DNA from: Gorillibacterium sp.
Lineage (GTDB): Bacteria; Bacillota; Bacilli; Paenibacillales; NBRC-103111
DNA: 7,949 nucleotides
Assembly: GCA_014380705.1 (NCBI GenBank)
Contig: JACMJI010000021.1
Location: 1-7,949 of the forward strand
Reading direction: 5' to 3'
Shown piece by piece: positions 1 through 7,277 of this stretch. How positions within the stretch are numbered: the stretch's first letter is position 1; every line of letters begins with the position of its first letter. Both the position numbers and the translations under genes were made by a program. The notes below the pieces were generated by a model. The model worked only from the letters and a program-made list of their open reading frames with translations. It was not told where the DNA came from and made no database searches.

Positions 1-822
1 CTCCACAGCTTCCTTGACCGCACAATTAGGTTCCTTATGGTGAACACATCCACGGAATCGACAGGCTTCTGTAAAGGACCGGAATTCGCGGAAACAGCTG
101 CCCAAATCCTCTGCTTCGAGCCCTTCAAAATCAAGCTGGGTAAAGCATGGAGAATCCGCAACCCAACCGCCACTTTTTAAGGGGATCAGCTCAGTGTGCC
201 GGGTCGTATGCTTTCCTCGTCCCAGCCTTTCACTGATTTCGTTCGTTGCGAGCGTTAAACCAGGTAGCATGGCATTTAAAAGTGAAGATTTACCTACACC
301 GGATTGGCCAGAGAATACACTGACTACGTCCGATAGACGAGAAGAAACCTCCTCAATACCTCGACCAAGCTTAGAACTAGTCGAATAAATTCCGTAGCCC
401 ATTTGTTCATAGGGACGGATGATATCTGCAATTTCGATTTCACTTACAGGGGTTAGCAAATCGGTCTTGGTTAGTACAATGATCGTATCAAGATTAGCTG
501 ATTCAATATGAACCAAAAATTTATCTAACAGATGGGGGTTTAGAATCGGTCGGTCTACGGAAAAAACAAGCACAGCCAACTCAGCGTTGGCAACAGGTGG
601 ACGCGTAAGCTCCGTTACCCGAGGCAGGATGTCATCCACCACACCTTCGCCATGCTCAGTCAAACCGAATTCAACCTGGTCCCCCACGAGTGGTGAGATG
701 TTACGCTTTTTCAAGATGCCTCTTGCACGGCATTGAATCAAATCTCCGTCATCTGGATGCTTACCCTCAGCTAGTACATAATAAAATCCACTCAGGGCTT
801 TAACAATCATTCCAATTGCCAT
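1..822 (-). CDS. rsgA: Ribosome small-subunit GTPase RsgA (CpgA/YjeQ), 3' end cut by window
   Basis: RsgA is a circularly permuted GTPase of late 30S subunit maturation. 274 codons are visible; the family is usually about 290-300 residues, so roughly the last 25 are missing. The N-terminus (MAIGMIVKALSGFYYVL) opens an OB-fold domain. The permuted motif order is intact: G4 TKTD at 118-121, then G1 GQSGVGKS at 172-179, the G2 region GRGKHTTRHTEL, and G3 at 223-226. A C-terminal zinc knuckle follows, C-x4-C-x-H-x5-C (CRFRGCVHHKEPNC). G3 reads DSPC, not the expected D-S/T-P-G: Cys226 replaces a normally invariant glycine that contacts the gamma-phosphate. The frame is otherwise uninterrupted. The ATG lies 2 nt after the prkC stop with SD GGGAGGG at 828-834, 5 nt away, so translation is probably coupled to prkC. 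Identity is very secure; whether this allele hydrolyses GTP normally is open. Confidence 0.96.
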   Translation of the reverse strand, partial: MAIGMIVKALSGFYYVLAEGKHPDDGDLIQCRARGILKKRNISPLVGDQVEFGLTEHGEGVVDDILPRVTELTRPPVANAELAVLVFSVDRPILNPHLLDKFLVHIESANLDTIIVLTKTDLLTPVSEIEIADIIRPYEQMGYGIYSTSSKLGRGIEEVSSRLSDVVSVFSGQSGVGKSSLLNAMLPGLTLATNEISERLGRGKHTTRHTELIPLKSGGWVADSPCFTQLDFEGLEAEDLGSCFREFRSFTEACRFRGCVHHKEPNCAVKEAVE

Positions 823-824
823 CT

Positions 825-2924
825 TTACCCTCCCTGCTGCGCAGGTGTTTCTGTGGTGCCAGTTACAGGCTCTGCACTACCGTTACCGCTTGCGGACGTT
901 TCCGGTGATGGAGAAGCTCCATCAGGCGAATTCACAACCGTTGGAGTAGGCGTAGCCGTTGGCGAAGGTTTATTAATTGTATTTAGGTACATCTCATACG
1001 TGAATGTATAGGTCTCAAACAAGGTGTTATCCCTTAGTACCTGCACCTTTGCGGGTTGGCTCTTCGTGACCACAACCGGAACGGCAAAGGATTTAGCCTC
1101 ACTGATCTGCTCATTGACAACAACCTGCTTATCGGATTGCACATCGGTGACCTGAATCAATATGGTTGAGGATTCGCCAGCTTTGGCCGGTGAGATCGAG
1201 GGTAAGCTAAATACAGCATCATACACGTCTTTCGGTCTGCCTGTGGAAACATATAAAACAATATTCTCTGCACCCGGGTCAACTTCATCGTCCGGATTAT
1301 AGGGGAATTGCTTATAAATCAACCCTTCAGGCTGCTCAAAGCTTGAGTGGTATATAATATTATCATTACTAACAGATAATCTGCGTACAGTCAGCATAGA
1401 TTTAGCAAGTTCAAGCTTCTTCCCTATTAGATTAGGCATGGAAACTTGAGCCTGTTCCTCAGCAATGGTGAAAGAAACGGTATCCACTTTAGGATCAATG
1501 GTTTCACCTGGCAACGGGATTTGATCGAGGATCGCATCCTTTGGTTGATCGGAGGGCTCGGTATCAATCAATATTTGATCTTCCGTCATCCCTTGATCCT
1601 TTAAAGATTTCATTGCCTCAGTTATTGATTTCCCAGTGTAGTCAATCATTGTAATTGCACCAGGACCATCGCTTACGGTTAATGTTATGAACTCAGGCTT
1701 AACTTTCACTGTACCGCCAACTGGAGATTGATCGATGATTAAGCCTTTAGCGACGACAATATCATGTCTGTGCTCAAGCTTTACTTCAAATCCCGCATCC
1801 CTCAGTGTTTTCTCAGCTGCTGCAGCTTCCTGTGATTTAACATTCGGAATAATGATATCCTCAGGTGAAGCTGCCATCCGCTTCACTATTTGAGCTGCGA
1901 ACAATAACCCAACAACGATTAAAATGAACACACAACCCCAAATCGCAGGTTTAATCCATTTCCTCTTACTTGATGCTGCTAGCTTGGCTTGATTACCCGA
2001 CCTTCGGGATAAATAACTATCATCTCGAATAGCAGGTACGACTCGCGTACGCTCTGCATCATCCTCATCAATATCAGTGAACATAAGCTTAGGTTCATTG
2101 CGTCGTTCCGGTCGCAAGCATGTTTCCAAATCCTCAAGCATTTCCTTTGCAGACCGATATCGACTATCCGGATTCTTACGCATGGCTTTCAGGATAGCAT
2201 TCTCAACACTTTGCGGAATGAGCGGATTGATTTTACGTGGGTCCTCTACATTTTCCTGAAGATGCTTGAGCGCAACACTAACCGGGCTTTCTCCTGAAAA
2301 AGGGAGCGTTGCAGTCAACATCTGGTAGATTACAATTCCGAGTGAATAAAGATCGGACTTGGCCCCAGCCTTGGTTCCCTTAGCGTGCTCCGGCGAAAAA
2401 TAATGAACGGAACCCACAACAGAACCCGTTTGAGTAATGCTTGAGGAAGCTCCTGCACGAGCAATACCGAAATCGGTTACTTTAACCCTACCGTTACGAC
2501 CGAGTAAAATGTTATGAGGCTTGATATCCCGATGAATAATCTGATTGCTATGTGCATGATCAAGAGCATCACAGATTTGAGCAGCAATGTTTACCGCTTC
2601 TTCTACCTGGAGTGGGGCTCTTTCTTTGATTAGGTCGTTGAGTGTTTTCCCCTCAACATATTCCATCACGATGTAATGAATGTCCTCCCGCTGTCCAACA
2701 TCATAGATGCTTACGACATTTGGATGGGACAAGGCTGCAGCAGATTGAGCTTCACGACGGAAGCGTTGGATAAATTCTTCATCATTAACGAACTGGGAGC
2801 GCAACACCTTTACGGCGACGATCCGATTCAGAAGAATGTCTCTTGCTTTATAGACAAGAGCCATTCCACCCCCACCAATGCGGTCAAGGATTTCGTATCT
2901 TCCAGCAAGTGTCTGACCGATCAT
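825..2924 (-). CDS. prkC: PASTA-domain membrane Ser/Thr protein kinase PrkC
   Basis: Bacterial Hanks-type kinase that senses muropeptides or lipid II outside the cell and phosphorylates cell-wall, translation and metabolic proteins inside. Numbering is from the upstream ATG at 2930; subtract 2 for the preferred start. The cytoplasmic kinase domain (about 10-272) has glycine loop IGGGGMALVYKA (18-29), Lys41, Glu60, HRDIKPHN (133-140, catalytic Asp135), DFG (153-155), and an activation loop with candidate autophosphorylation sites Thr166 and Thr168. An acidic then basic juxtamembrane linker follows, with one transmembrane helix at about 329-348. Three PASTA repeats span roughly 358-423, 425-491 and 493-563. 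A beta-rich, possibly Ig-like region (about 565-648) and a Pro/Ser/Thr-rich tail (654-701) lie outside. I start at 2924 because SD AAGGGGGG is 6 nt upstream; the ATG at 2930 abuts that SD but would overlap the prpC stop as ATGA. Protein is 699 aa from 2924. Confidence 0.96.
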   Translation of the reverse strand: MIGQTLAGRYEILDRIGGGGMALVYKARDILLNRIVAVKVLRSQFVNDEEFIQRFRREAQSAAALSHPNVVSIYDVGQREDIHYIVMEYVEGKTLNDLIKERAPLQVEEAVNIAAQICDALDHAHSNQIIHRDIKPHNILLGRNGRVKVTDFGIARAGASSSITQTGSVVGSVHYFSPEHAKGTKAGAKSDLYSLGIVIYQMLTATLPFSGESPVSVALKHLQENVEDPRKINPLIPQSVENAILKAMRKNPDSRYRSAKEMLEDLETCLRPERRNEPKLMFTDIDEDDAERTRVVPAIRDDSYLSRRSGNQAKLAASSKRKWIKPAIWGCVFILIVVGLLFAAQIVKRMAASPEDIIIPNVKSQEAAAAEKTLRDAGFEVKLEHRHDIVVAKGLIIDQSPVGGTVKVKPEFITLTVSDGPGAITMIDYTGKSITEAMKSLKDQGMTEDQILIDTEPSDQPKDAILDQIPLPGETIDPKVDTVSFTIAEEQAQVSMPNLIGKKLELAKSMLTVRRLSVSNDNIIYHSSFEQPEGLIYKQFPYNPDDEVDPGAENIVLYVSTGRPKDVYDAVFSLPSISPAKAGESSTILIQVTDVQSDKQVVVNEQISEAKSFAVPVVVTKSQPAKVQVLRDNTLFETYTFTYEMYLNTINKPSPTATPTPTVVNSPDGASPSPETSASGNGSAEPVTGTTETPAQQGG

Positions 2925-2926
2925 CG

Positions 2927-3685
2927 TCATCCCCCCTTACGTATCATTTCTGTAGGTACATTCTCAATCAGGACGACAGTGACGTTGTCATCTCCACCTG
3001 CTTCCAAAGCACTATGTACGAGTTCATCCGCTACTTGTTCCAGGTCTTCATCGGCATGCACCAAACTGCGCAATCGACTTTCTGGCACAAGTCCGCTGAG
3101 TCCATCACTACAGATCAGAATGACATCACCAGACTTCCAAATGTAACGCCTGATTTCGGTTTCAACGGCAACATCTGTTCCAAGGGCTCGTGTAAGCACG
3201 TTGCGCCGCGGATGCCTCTCCGCTTCTTCCCTAGAAAGCTGTCCTGATTTAACAAGCTCATTCACCAAAGAATGATCTTCAGTTAATTGCCGCAGCTCGC
3301 CATCCTGCAACAGATACGCACGGCTGTCACCAATATGGGCAACAAGAATATCCGTCTGTCTAGCCAGAACTACGACGACGGTTGTCCCCATTCCGTTAAA
3401 CTGTTCCCGACTTCCTGCCATCTCATAGATCCGCCGATTTGCATCGGAAACAGCTTCAATGAGCAACCGTTCGCAATCCGTTTCCGTCATATCTTCTTCT
3501 ACATACAGCATCCGCTTGTGAATCAACTCAACTGCTAACTGGCTGGCTGTGTCCCCCGCTTGATGTCCGCCCATCCCATCTGCCACAATACCCAGGGTAA
3601 AGCCTTGAAGATCGGGCACAACAAGCGACCGATCCTCGTTGACGATACGGATATTCCCAATATCCGTCCTACTGGCTGTTCTCAT
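2927..3685 (-). CDS. prpC: PP2C-family protein phosphatase PrpC/Stp, partner of PrkC
   Basis: Metal-dependent Ser/Thr phosphatase that reverses PrkC phosphorylation and dephosphorylates the kinase itself. From the chosen start it is 252 aa, the expected size for this short cytoplasmic single-domain type. PP2C motifs run in order: RTDIGNIRIVNED (Asp18), VADGMGGH (Asp36-Gly37), GMGTTVVVV (99-106), HIGDSRAYLL (117-126), LTEDHSLV (134-141), ICSDGLSGLV (Asp194) and GGDDNVTVVLI (Asp233). The metal-binding aspartates are all present. The open frame runs up to an ATG at 3739 inside rlmN. SD AAGAGG at 3694-3699 lies 8 nt before the ATG at 3685, and that start gives the family-typical N-terminus MRTASRTDIGN. 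An ATG at 3691, overlapping the rlmN stop, is only 2 nt from the SD and less likely. The TGA stop lies 2 nt before the preferred prkC start, so kinase and phosphatase are probably made together. Confidence 0.95.
   Translation of the reverse strand: MRTASRTDIGNIRIVNEDRSLVVPDLQGFTLGIVADGMGGHQAGDTASQLAVELIHKRMLYVEEDMTETDCERLLIEAVSDANRRIYEMAGSREQFNGMGTTVVVVLARQTDILVAHIGDSRAYLLQDGELRQLTEDHSLVNELVKSGQLSREEAERHPRRNVLTRALGTDVAVETEIRRYIWKSGDVILICSDGLSGLVPESRLRSLVHADEDLEQVADELVHSALEAGGDDNVTVVLIENVPTEMIRKGG
2931..2938 (-). promoter_or_regulatory. Shine-Dalgarno site of prkC
   Basis: The minus strand reads AAGGGGGG within the last prpC codons. It is 6 nt from the ATG at 2924 and directly adjacent to the ATG at 2930, so it favours the second start. 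The G-run is not a perfect SD, so the call is moderate. Confidence 0.65.
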
Positions 3686-3690
3686 CCCCA

Positions 3691-4746
3691 TCACCTCTTC
3701 GTACTCGACTCCATATGCTTGGCACGCAGTTGCCCACATGCTGCTGCAATGTCACTCCCCTGCTCACGCCGGATCGTTGCATTGATTTTGCTACGCTCCA
3801 GCACCCGCTGAAAGGTGAATATATCATCCCTTGACGTGCGGGTAAAATTACGCTCATGCACATAGTTGACAGGAATTAAATTTACATGACTGAGCGGGAA
3901 ATTTTCCTTAAGCAATGCTGCAAGCTCCTCAGCATGCTCTTGTCCATCATTAACGCCGCCCATAAGGGCGTATTCGAAGGTGATTCGTCTTCCTGTCTTC
4001 TCCACGTAATATTTACATGCTTCAATAACCTCAGCCAGCGGAAAGCGCCGATTGACTGGCATCAGTTTAGAACGCAAGGCATCATTTGCCGCATGAATGG
4101 ATAAAGCCAGGTTAATCTGCGTATCCTCATCAGCAAAGCGAAAGATATTAGGTGCGATGCCGCTTGTCGATACCGTGATATGCCGTTGTCCGATATTAAG
4201 ACCCTTTTCGTGAATCATCACACGCAGAAATTTCATCAAGGCATCATAGTTCTCGAAAGGCTCCCCGATCCCCATCACAACGATGCTGCTGACCCGTTCT
4301 TCGTTCACATCAAGAAGCTGCTGAGCTTTTACTACCTGAGCGATAATCTCCCCGGGTGTAAGATCACGTTTAAGGCCGCCTAAAGTAGACGCACAGAATG
4401 TACATCCGACTCGGCATCCGACTTGCGTAGTGACACAAACGCTGTTCCCGTAGTCATGCTTCATGATGACTGTCTCAATGGCATTCTTATCATAGAGTTC
4501 AAAAAGAATCTTTACCGTTCCGTCCTGCGCCTCTTGGCGGGCAACCTCATCCAGCACGATAAATTGGAACTGCTCGATCAGTTTTTCTCGTAAGGTTTTG
4601 GACAGATTCGTCATCTCTTCGAAGTTAGATACGCGTTTGACATATAGCCAATCAAAAATTTGTCCAGCACGAAATGAAGGCTCCCTATTGTCCTTCGTCC
4701 ATTGTTGCCATTCTTCATATGTCAAATCGTAAACGAACGGTTTCAT
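3691..4746 (-). CDS. rlmN: Dual-specificity 23S rRNA (A2503)-C2 / tRNA A37-C2 methyltransferase RlmN
   Basis: Radical-SAM enzyme that methylates C2 of A2503 in the peptidyl-transferase exit tunnel of 23S rRNA and, in the family, A37 of some tRNAs. It is 351 aa, normal length. The 4Fe-4S motif CRVGCTFC gives Cys111, Cys115 and Cys118. Cys104 in CVTTQVGC and Cys337 in AAACGQL correspond to the two catalytic cysteines, the latter carrying the methyl intermediate. [12 protein letters not shown] is the SAM-contacting GEP motif, and LSIHAAND with [10 protein letters not shown] are family-typical. All key residues are present. It is RlmN rather than the resistance enzyme Cfr, given its setting in this conserved operon. 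The start is supported by AGGTTGTGATC at 4749-4759, which matches 9 of 11 bases of the extended anti-16S sequence AGGAGGTGATC. An 81-nt gap separates it from rsmB, the only loose junction downstream of def. Confidence 0.97.
   Translation of the reverse strand: MKPFVYDLTYEEWQQWTKDNREPSFRAGQIFDWLYVKRVSNFEEMTNLSKTLREKLIEQFQFIVLDEVARQEAQDGTVKILFELYDKNAIETVIMKHDYGNSVCVTTQVGCRVGCTFCASTLGGLKRDLTPGEIIAQVVKAQQLLDVNEERVSSIVVMGIGEPFENYDALMKFLRVMIHEKGLNIGQRHITVSTSGIAPNIFRFADEDTQINLALSIHAANDALRSKLMPVNRRFPLAEVIEACKYYVEKTGRRITFEYALMGGVNDGQEHAEELAALLKENFPLSHVNLIPVNYVHERNFTRTSRDDIFTFQRVLERSKINATIRREQGSDIAAACGQLRAKHMESSTKR
3694..3699 (-). promoter_or_regulatory. Shine-Dalgarno site of prpC
   Basis: The minus strand reads AAGAGG inside the last rlmN codons, 8 nt before the ATG at 3685. 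It favours 3685 over the ATG at 3691 (only 2 nt away) and over the ATG at 3739. Confidence 0.75.
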
Positions 4747-4798
4747 CTGATCACAACCTATTTCGTATAATGGGACTACGCCCTAAACCCTGTGGAGA

Positions 4799-4826
4799 GA
4801 GAATGAGCGTAAGCCTGTTCATTCCC
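4799..4826 (-). other. Hairpin in the rsmB-rlmN gap
   Basis: On the coding strand GGGAATGA pairs with TCATTCTC (7 Watson-Crick pairs and one G-U) around a 12-nt loop, starting 1 nt after the rsmB stop. No T-run follows, so it is not a standard intrinsic terminator. It might be an RNA-stability or processing element. The rest of this 81-nt gap shows only the rlmN SD. Confidence 0.45.
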
Positions 4827-4827
4827 A

Positions 4828-6327
4828 CTATTTTAACATAGGTTCACTCATTTTGCTCAATCGAGCAATAAAAAAACCATCCGTTCCAAAATCACTCGGC
4901 AAAAGCTGAAGCATCCCTTTTTGGGCTTGCTGCTTCAACTCATGTAACCGTGCAGGAGTTGGCTTCTGCGGCTGGTTGGACTCAACAGATTCATCGAAAT
5001 CGTTAGTTGTGCTGCCAAGCATAGCAATAAAATGTTCAGGAAAAGGAGCGAGCGCATATTGGGTGTGATCTGCAAGAAACGTTTTAACACGATTCGCATT
5101 TTCCTCAGGCTCCGTAGTACAGGTGCTGTATACCAGAATACCACCTGGTTTGAGTAATCCGTGTACGGCCTCCAAAAGCTCCTTTTGCAAATTAGCCACG
5201 GCCTGGATATCTTTCTCCTGCTTATACCATTTAAGCTCCGGCTTGCGGCGAATAACGCCAAGACCTGAGCAGGGTGCATCTAGTAAAATGCGATCATAAG
5301 ACTCAGCGGGAAGCTTTTGCCCAAGCTCTCTGGCATCCGCTACGATTGTATGGATACTAGACAAACCTAGACGTTTAGCCTGAGTGGAAATAAGCTTTTC
5401 TTTGTGTTCATGTACATCACAGGCTGTGATCTGCCCACGATCCCCCATAATCTCCGCCATATGGGCAGTTTTACCGCCTGGAGCAGCACAGCAATCCAAC
5501 ACTTGCATTCCCGCTTCAGGTGCAACGGCTTCGGCAACGAGCATGGAACTTTCATCCTGAACGCTAACCTTACCCTGCTCATACCACATCGAAAAAGCCA
5601 GGTTGCCGCCCCCTTCGACCACTAAACCTGACTCTGCAAGGGCGGAAGGAAACACCTTTAAACCTTCCTCACGAAGTTTACCGGCGACGTCTTCTGGTAA
5701 CCCTTTTAGTCGGTTAACACGTATACTGCTATGTGGTGGTTTATTGTTTGCAGCACATATTTGCTCCGTAACATCTACGCCATATCTATGAACATAACGA
5801 GCGACCAACCATTCCGGATGAGACTCCGACAATGCGATTCGCTTGATATCAGAGAGTGAAGCTTGCGGTTTTAGCTGCTCCTTTTGGCGAATGACGTTTC
5901 GCAGAACACCATTGACCATCCCCGAAATTCCTAGATGCCCCCGCTTTTTGGCGACATTTACAGCCTCACTTACAGCAGCATGGGAAGGAATTCGGTCCAA
6001 ATAATAAAGCTGGTAGAAGCTCAGCCTAAGCAGGCTTCGCACCCACGGCTGCAGCTTGTCCAGCCCACCAGTTAAAAAACGTCCCAAATAATGATCAATC
6101 GTGTTCAATCGTTGGATCGTTCCATAAACAAGCTCAGTCGTAAGTCCAGCATCAGCGCGAGAGAGCTCCAGCTTCTGGAGTGTTCGATTTAGCAATAGAT
6201 TGCTGTAGGATCGATCCTCCTCGACCCGAGTTAGGATGTCCATTGCAGCTTCTCTGGCACTCACCTTTGGCTTCTGACGGGTAGTTGGTTGCTTCACTTC
6301 TTTGTGGACCCCTTTCGTAGGTTTCAT
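4828..6327 (-). CDS. rsmB: 16S rRNA (cytosine-967-C5)-methyltransferase RsmB (Sun/Fmu)
   Basis: SAM-dependent m5C methyltransferase of the Fmu/NOL1/NSUN family, acting on C967 (E. coli numbering) of 16S rRNA. It is 499 aa, longer than the usual 430-450. A NusB-like RNA-binding domain spans about 23-150, including IPSHAAVSEAVNVAKKRG (113-130). The Rossmann methyltransferase domain has motif I VLDCCAAPGGKTAHMAE (276-292), motif IV DAPCSGLG (Cys353) and motif VI YSTCTTEPEEN (Cys403, the expected nucleophile). It ends with the family signature GTDGFFIARL (481-490). Extra length lies in a basic N-terminal tail (1-22) and a hydrophilic insert near 438-470, just before the last strand. The ATG overlaps the fmt stop (ATGA) with no good SD, so initiation probably depends on coupling. 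GTG codons at residues 11 and 22 are alternative starts and would remove most or all of the tail. Confidence 0.96.
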   Translation of the reverse strand: MKPTKGVHKEVKQPTTRQKPKVSAREAAMDILTRVEEDRSYSNLLLNRTLQKLELSRADAGLTTELVYGTIQRLNTIDHYLGRFLTGGLDKLQPWVRSLLRLSFYQLYYLDRIPSHAAVSEAVNVAKKRGHLGISGMVNGVLRNVIRQKEQLKPQASLSDIKRIALSESHPEWLVARYVHRYGVDVTEQICAANNKPPHSSIRVNRLKGLPEDVAGKLREEGLKVFPSALAESGLVVEGGGNLAFSMWYEQGKVSVQDESSMLVAEAVAPEAGMQVLDCCAAPGGKTAHMAEIMGDRGQITACDVHEHKEKLISTQAKRLGLSSIHTIVADARELGQKLPAESYDRILLDAPCSGLGVIRRKPELKWYKQEKDIQAVANLQKELLEAVHGLLKPGGILVYSTCTTEPEENANRVKTFLADHTQYALAPFPEHFIAMLGSTTNDFDESVESNQPQKPTPARLHELKQQAQKGMLQLLPSDFGTDGFFIARLSKMSEPMLK

Positions 6328-7277
6328 TGGCCCAACACCATTCCAGGTTGGATACCCCCGCCTCGACAGAAAGCTGCGGCTTCCATTGCCTTCTTGCCTG
6401 CTGGCTGTACCTCTGTCAATAGAAGCGTCCCTGTACCCGTCACTACCTCAATCCCATTCCCATCTGCACGAAGGACGGTGCCAGCGACAGTGCCAGCGGA
6501 GAAGGGTGTTCCAACGGACGGCAGACGACTCGCTTGAACCTTAAACACTTCGCCGTTCAGCAATGTAAAAGCCACTGGCCAAGGATTCAACCCGCGAATC
6601 TGATTAAATACGGCTCTAGCGGATTGATCCCAATCAATTCGTTCATCTTCTCTTTTGATGGTCGGCGCATGGGTTGCTTCTGCCTCATTTTGCGGCTCAG
6701 CGATAAGCTTGCCTGTAAGCAGGTCTGGAAGCGTACGACGCAGGAGATTAGCACCCTCCACTGTCAGCTTGGCAAATAGAGTGCCTGCTGTATCCTCGTC
6801 GGTGATCGGCACCTCAACCTTAGTCAGCATATCTCCGGTGTCGATCCCCTCAGCCATATACTGAATTGTTATGCCTGTAACTGCTTCCCCATTTATCAGA
6901 GCATATTGAATCGGCGCTCCTCCCCGATATTTGGGCAGCAGTGATCCATGAACGTTAATGCAGCCATAACGCGGCAAGTCTAAAACAGCTTTTGGCAAAA
7001 TCTGCCCATAAGCTGCTGTAACAATTAAATCAGGCTCCAGGGCTGCAACCTGTGCAACGGCTTCTGGACGACGCAGGCGCTCCGGCTGCAATACTGGAAT
7101 CCCACGACGCTCTGCCTCCGCCTTAACGGGTGTTGGTGTCAACACCCGTTTTCTCCCTTGAGGACGATCGGGCTGTGTAACGACAGCGATGACATCATAG
7201 CCCTCTTCAAGAAGTGTAACAAGAGAAGCAACAGCGAAGTCAGGTGTCCCCATAAATAGAACTCTCACTGCGCTCAT
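6324..7277 (-). CDS. fmt: Methionyl-tRNA formyltransferase
   Basis: Transfers a formyl group from 10-formyltetrahydrofolate to Met-tRNA of the initiator, giving the fMet used to start translation. It is 317 aa, the standard length. The N-terminal Rossmann domain opens with VRVLFMGTPDFAV (4-16). A substrate loop follows at QPDRPQGRKRVLTPTPVK (35-52). Catalytic residues are visible as Asn108 and His110 in INVHGSLLPKYRGGAPI and Asp146 in GIDTGDM. THAPTIKREDERIDW begins the C-terminal OB-fold tRNA-binding domain, where GLNPWPVAFT is the conserved linker motif. No residue looks out of place. The start ATG overlaps the def stop by 4 nt (ATGA), and the stop overlaps the rsmB start in the same way. 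This def-fmt pairing matches their sequential roles in adding and removing the formyl group. Codons 43-51 sit in a perfect hairpin, listed separately. Confidence 0.97.
   Translation of the reverse strand: MSAVRVLFMGTPDFAVASLVTLLEEGYDVIAVVTQPDRPQGRKRVLTPTPVKAEAERRGIPVLQPERLRRPEAVAQVAALEPDLIVTAAYGQILPKAVLDLPRYGCINVHGSLLPKYRGGAPIQYALINGEAVTGITIQYMAEGIDTGDMLTKVEVPITDEDTAGTLFAKLTVEGANLLRRTLPDLLTGKLIAEPQNEAEATHAPTIKREDERIDWDQSARAVFNQIRGLNPWPVAFTLLNGEVFKVQASRLPSVGTPFSAGTVAGTVLRADGNGIEVVTGTGTLLLTEVQPAGKKAMEAAAFCRGGGIQPGMVLGQ
7125..7150. other. Perfect inverted repeat (hairpin) inside fmt
   Basis: Arms AACGGGTGTTG (7125-7135) and CAACACCCGTT (7140-7150) are exact reverse complements around a 4-nt loop. 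This gives an 11-bp stem within fmt codons 43-51. On the plus strand the right arm ends in TT and continues TTCT, so an antisense RNA would have a terminator-like hairpin with a short T-tract. On the coding strand no T-run follows, so it should not stop the operon transcript. Confidence 0.8.

Noticed and set aside
194..388. Plus-strand open frame of 64 codons
   Set aside because: It is antisense to the G1 region of rsgA, which is read without interruption on the minus strand.
2676..3247. Two plus-strand open frames of 156 and 134 codons opposite prkC and prpC
   Set aside because: They lie antisense to two well-supported genes, have no recognisable motif or clear SD, and their composition is that of a complement-strand shadow.
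3691..4746. rlmN as a Cfr-type antibiotic resistance methylase
   Set aside because: Its place in the conserved rsmB-rlmN-prpC-prkC operon and its typical housekeeping sequence point to RlmN; nothing suggests recent transfer.
4799..4826. Intrinsic terminator after rsmB
   Set aside because: The stem is weak, the loop is 12 nt and no T-run follows on the coding strand.
6476..6510. Short direct repeat in fmt (GTGCCAGCG twice)
   Set aside because: It encodes Ala-Gly-Thr-Val twice in the C-terminal domain and looks like chance coding similarity.
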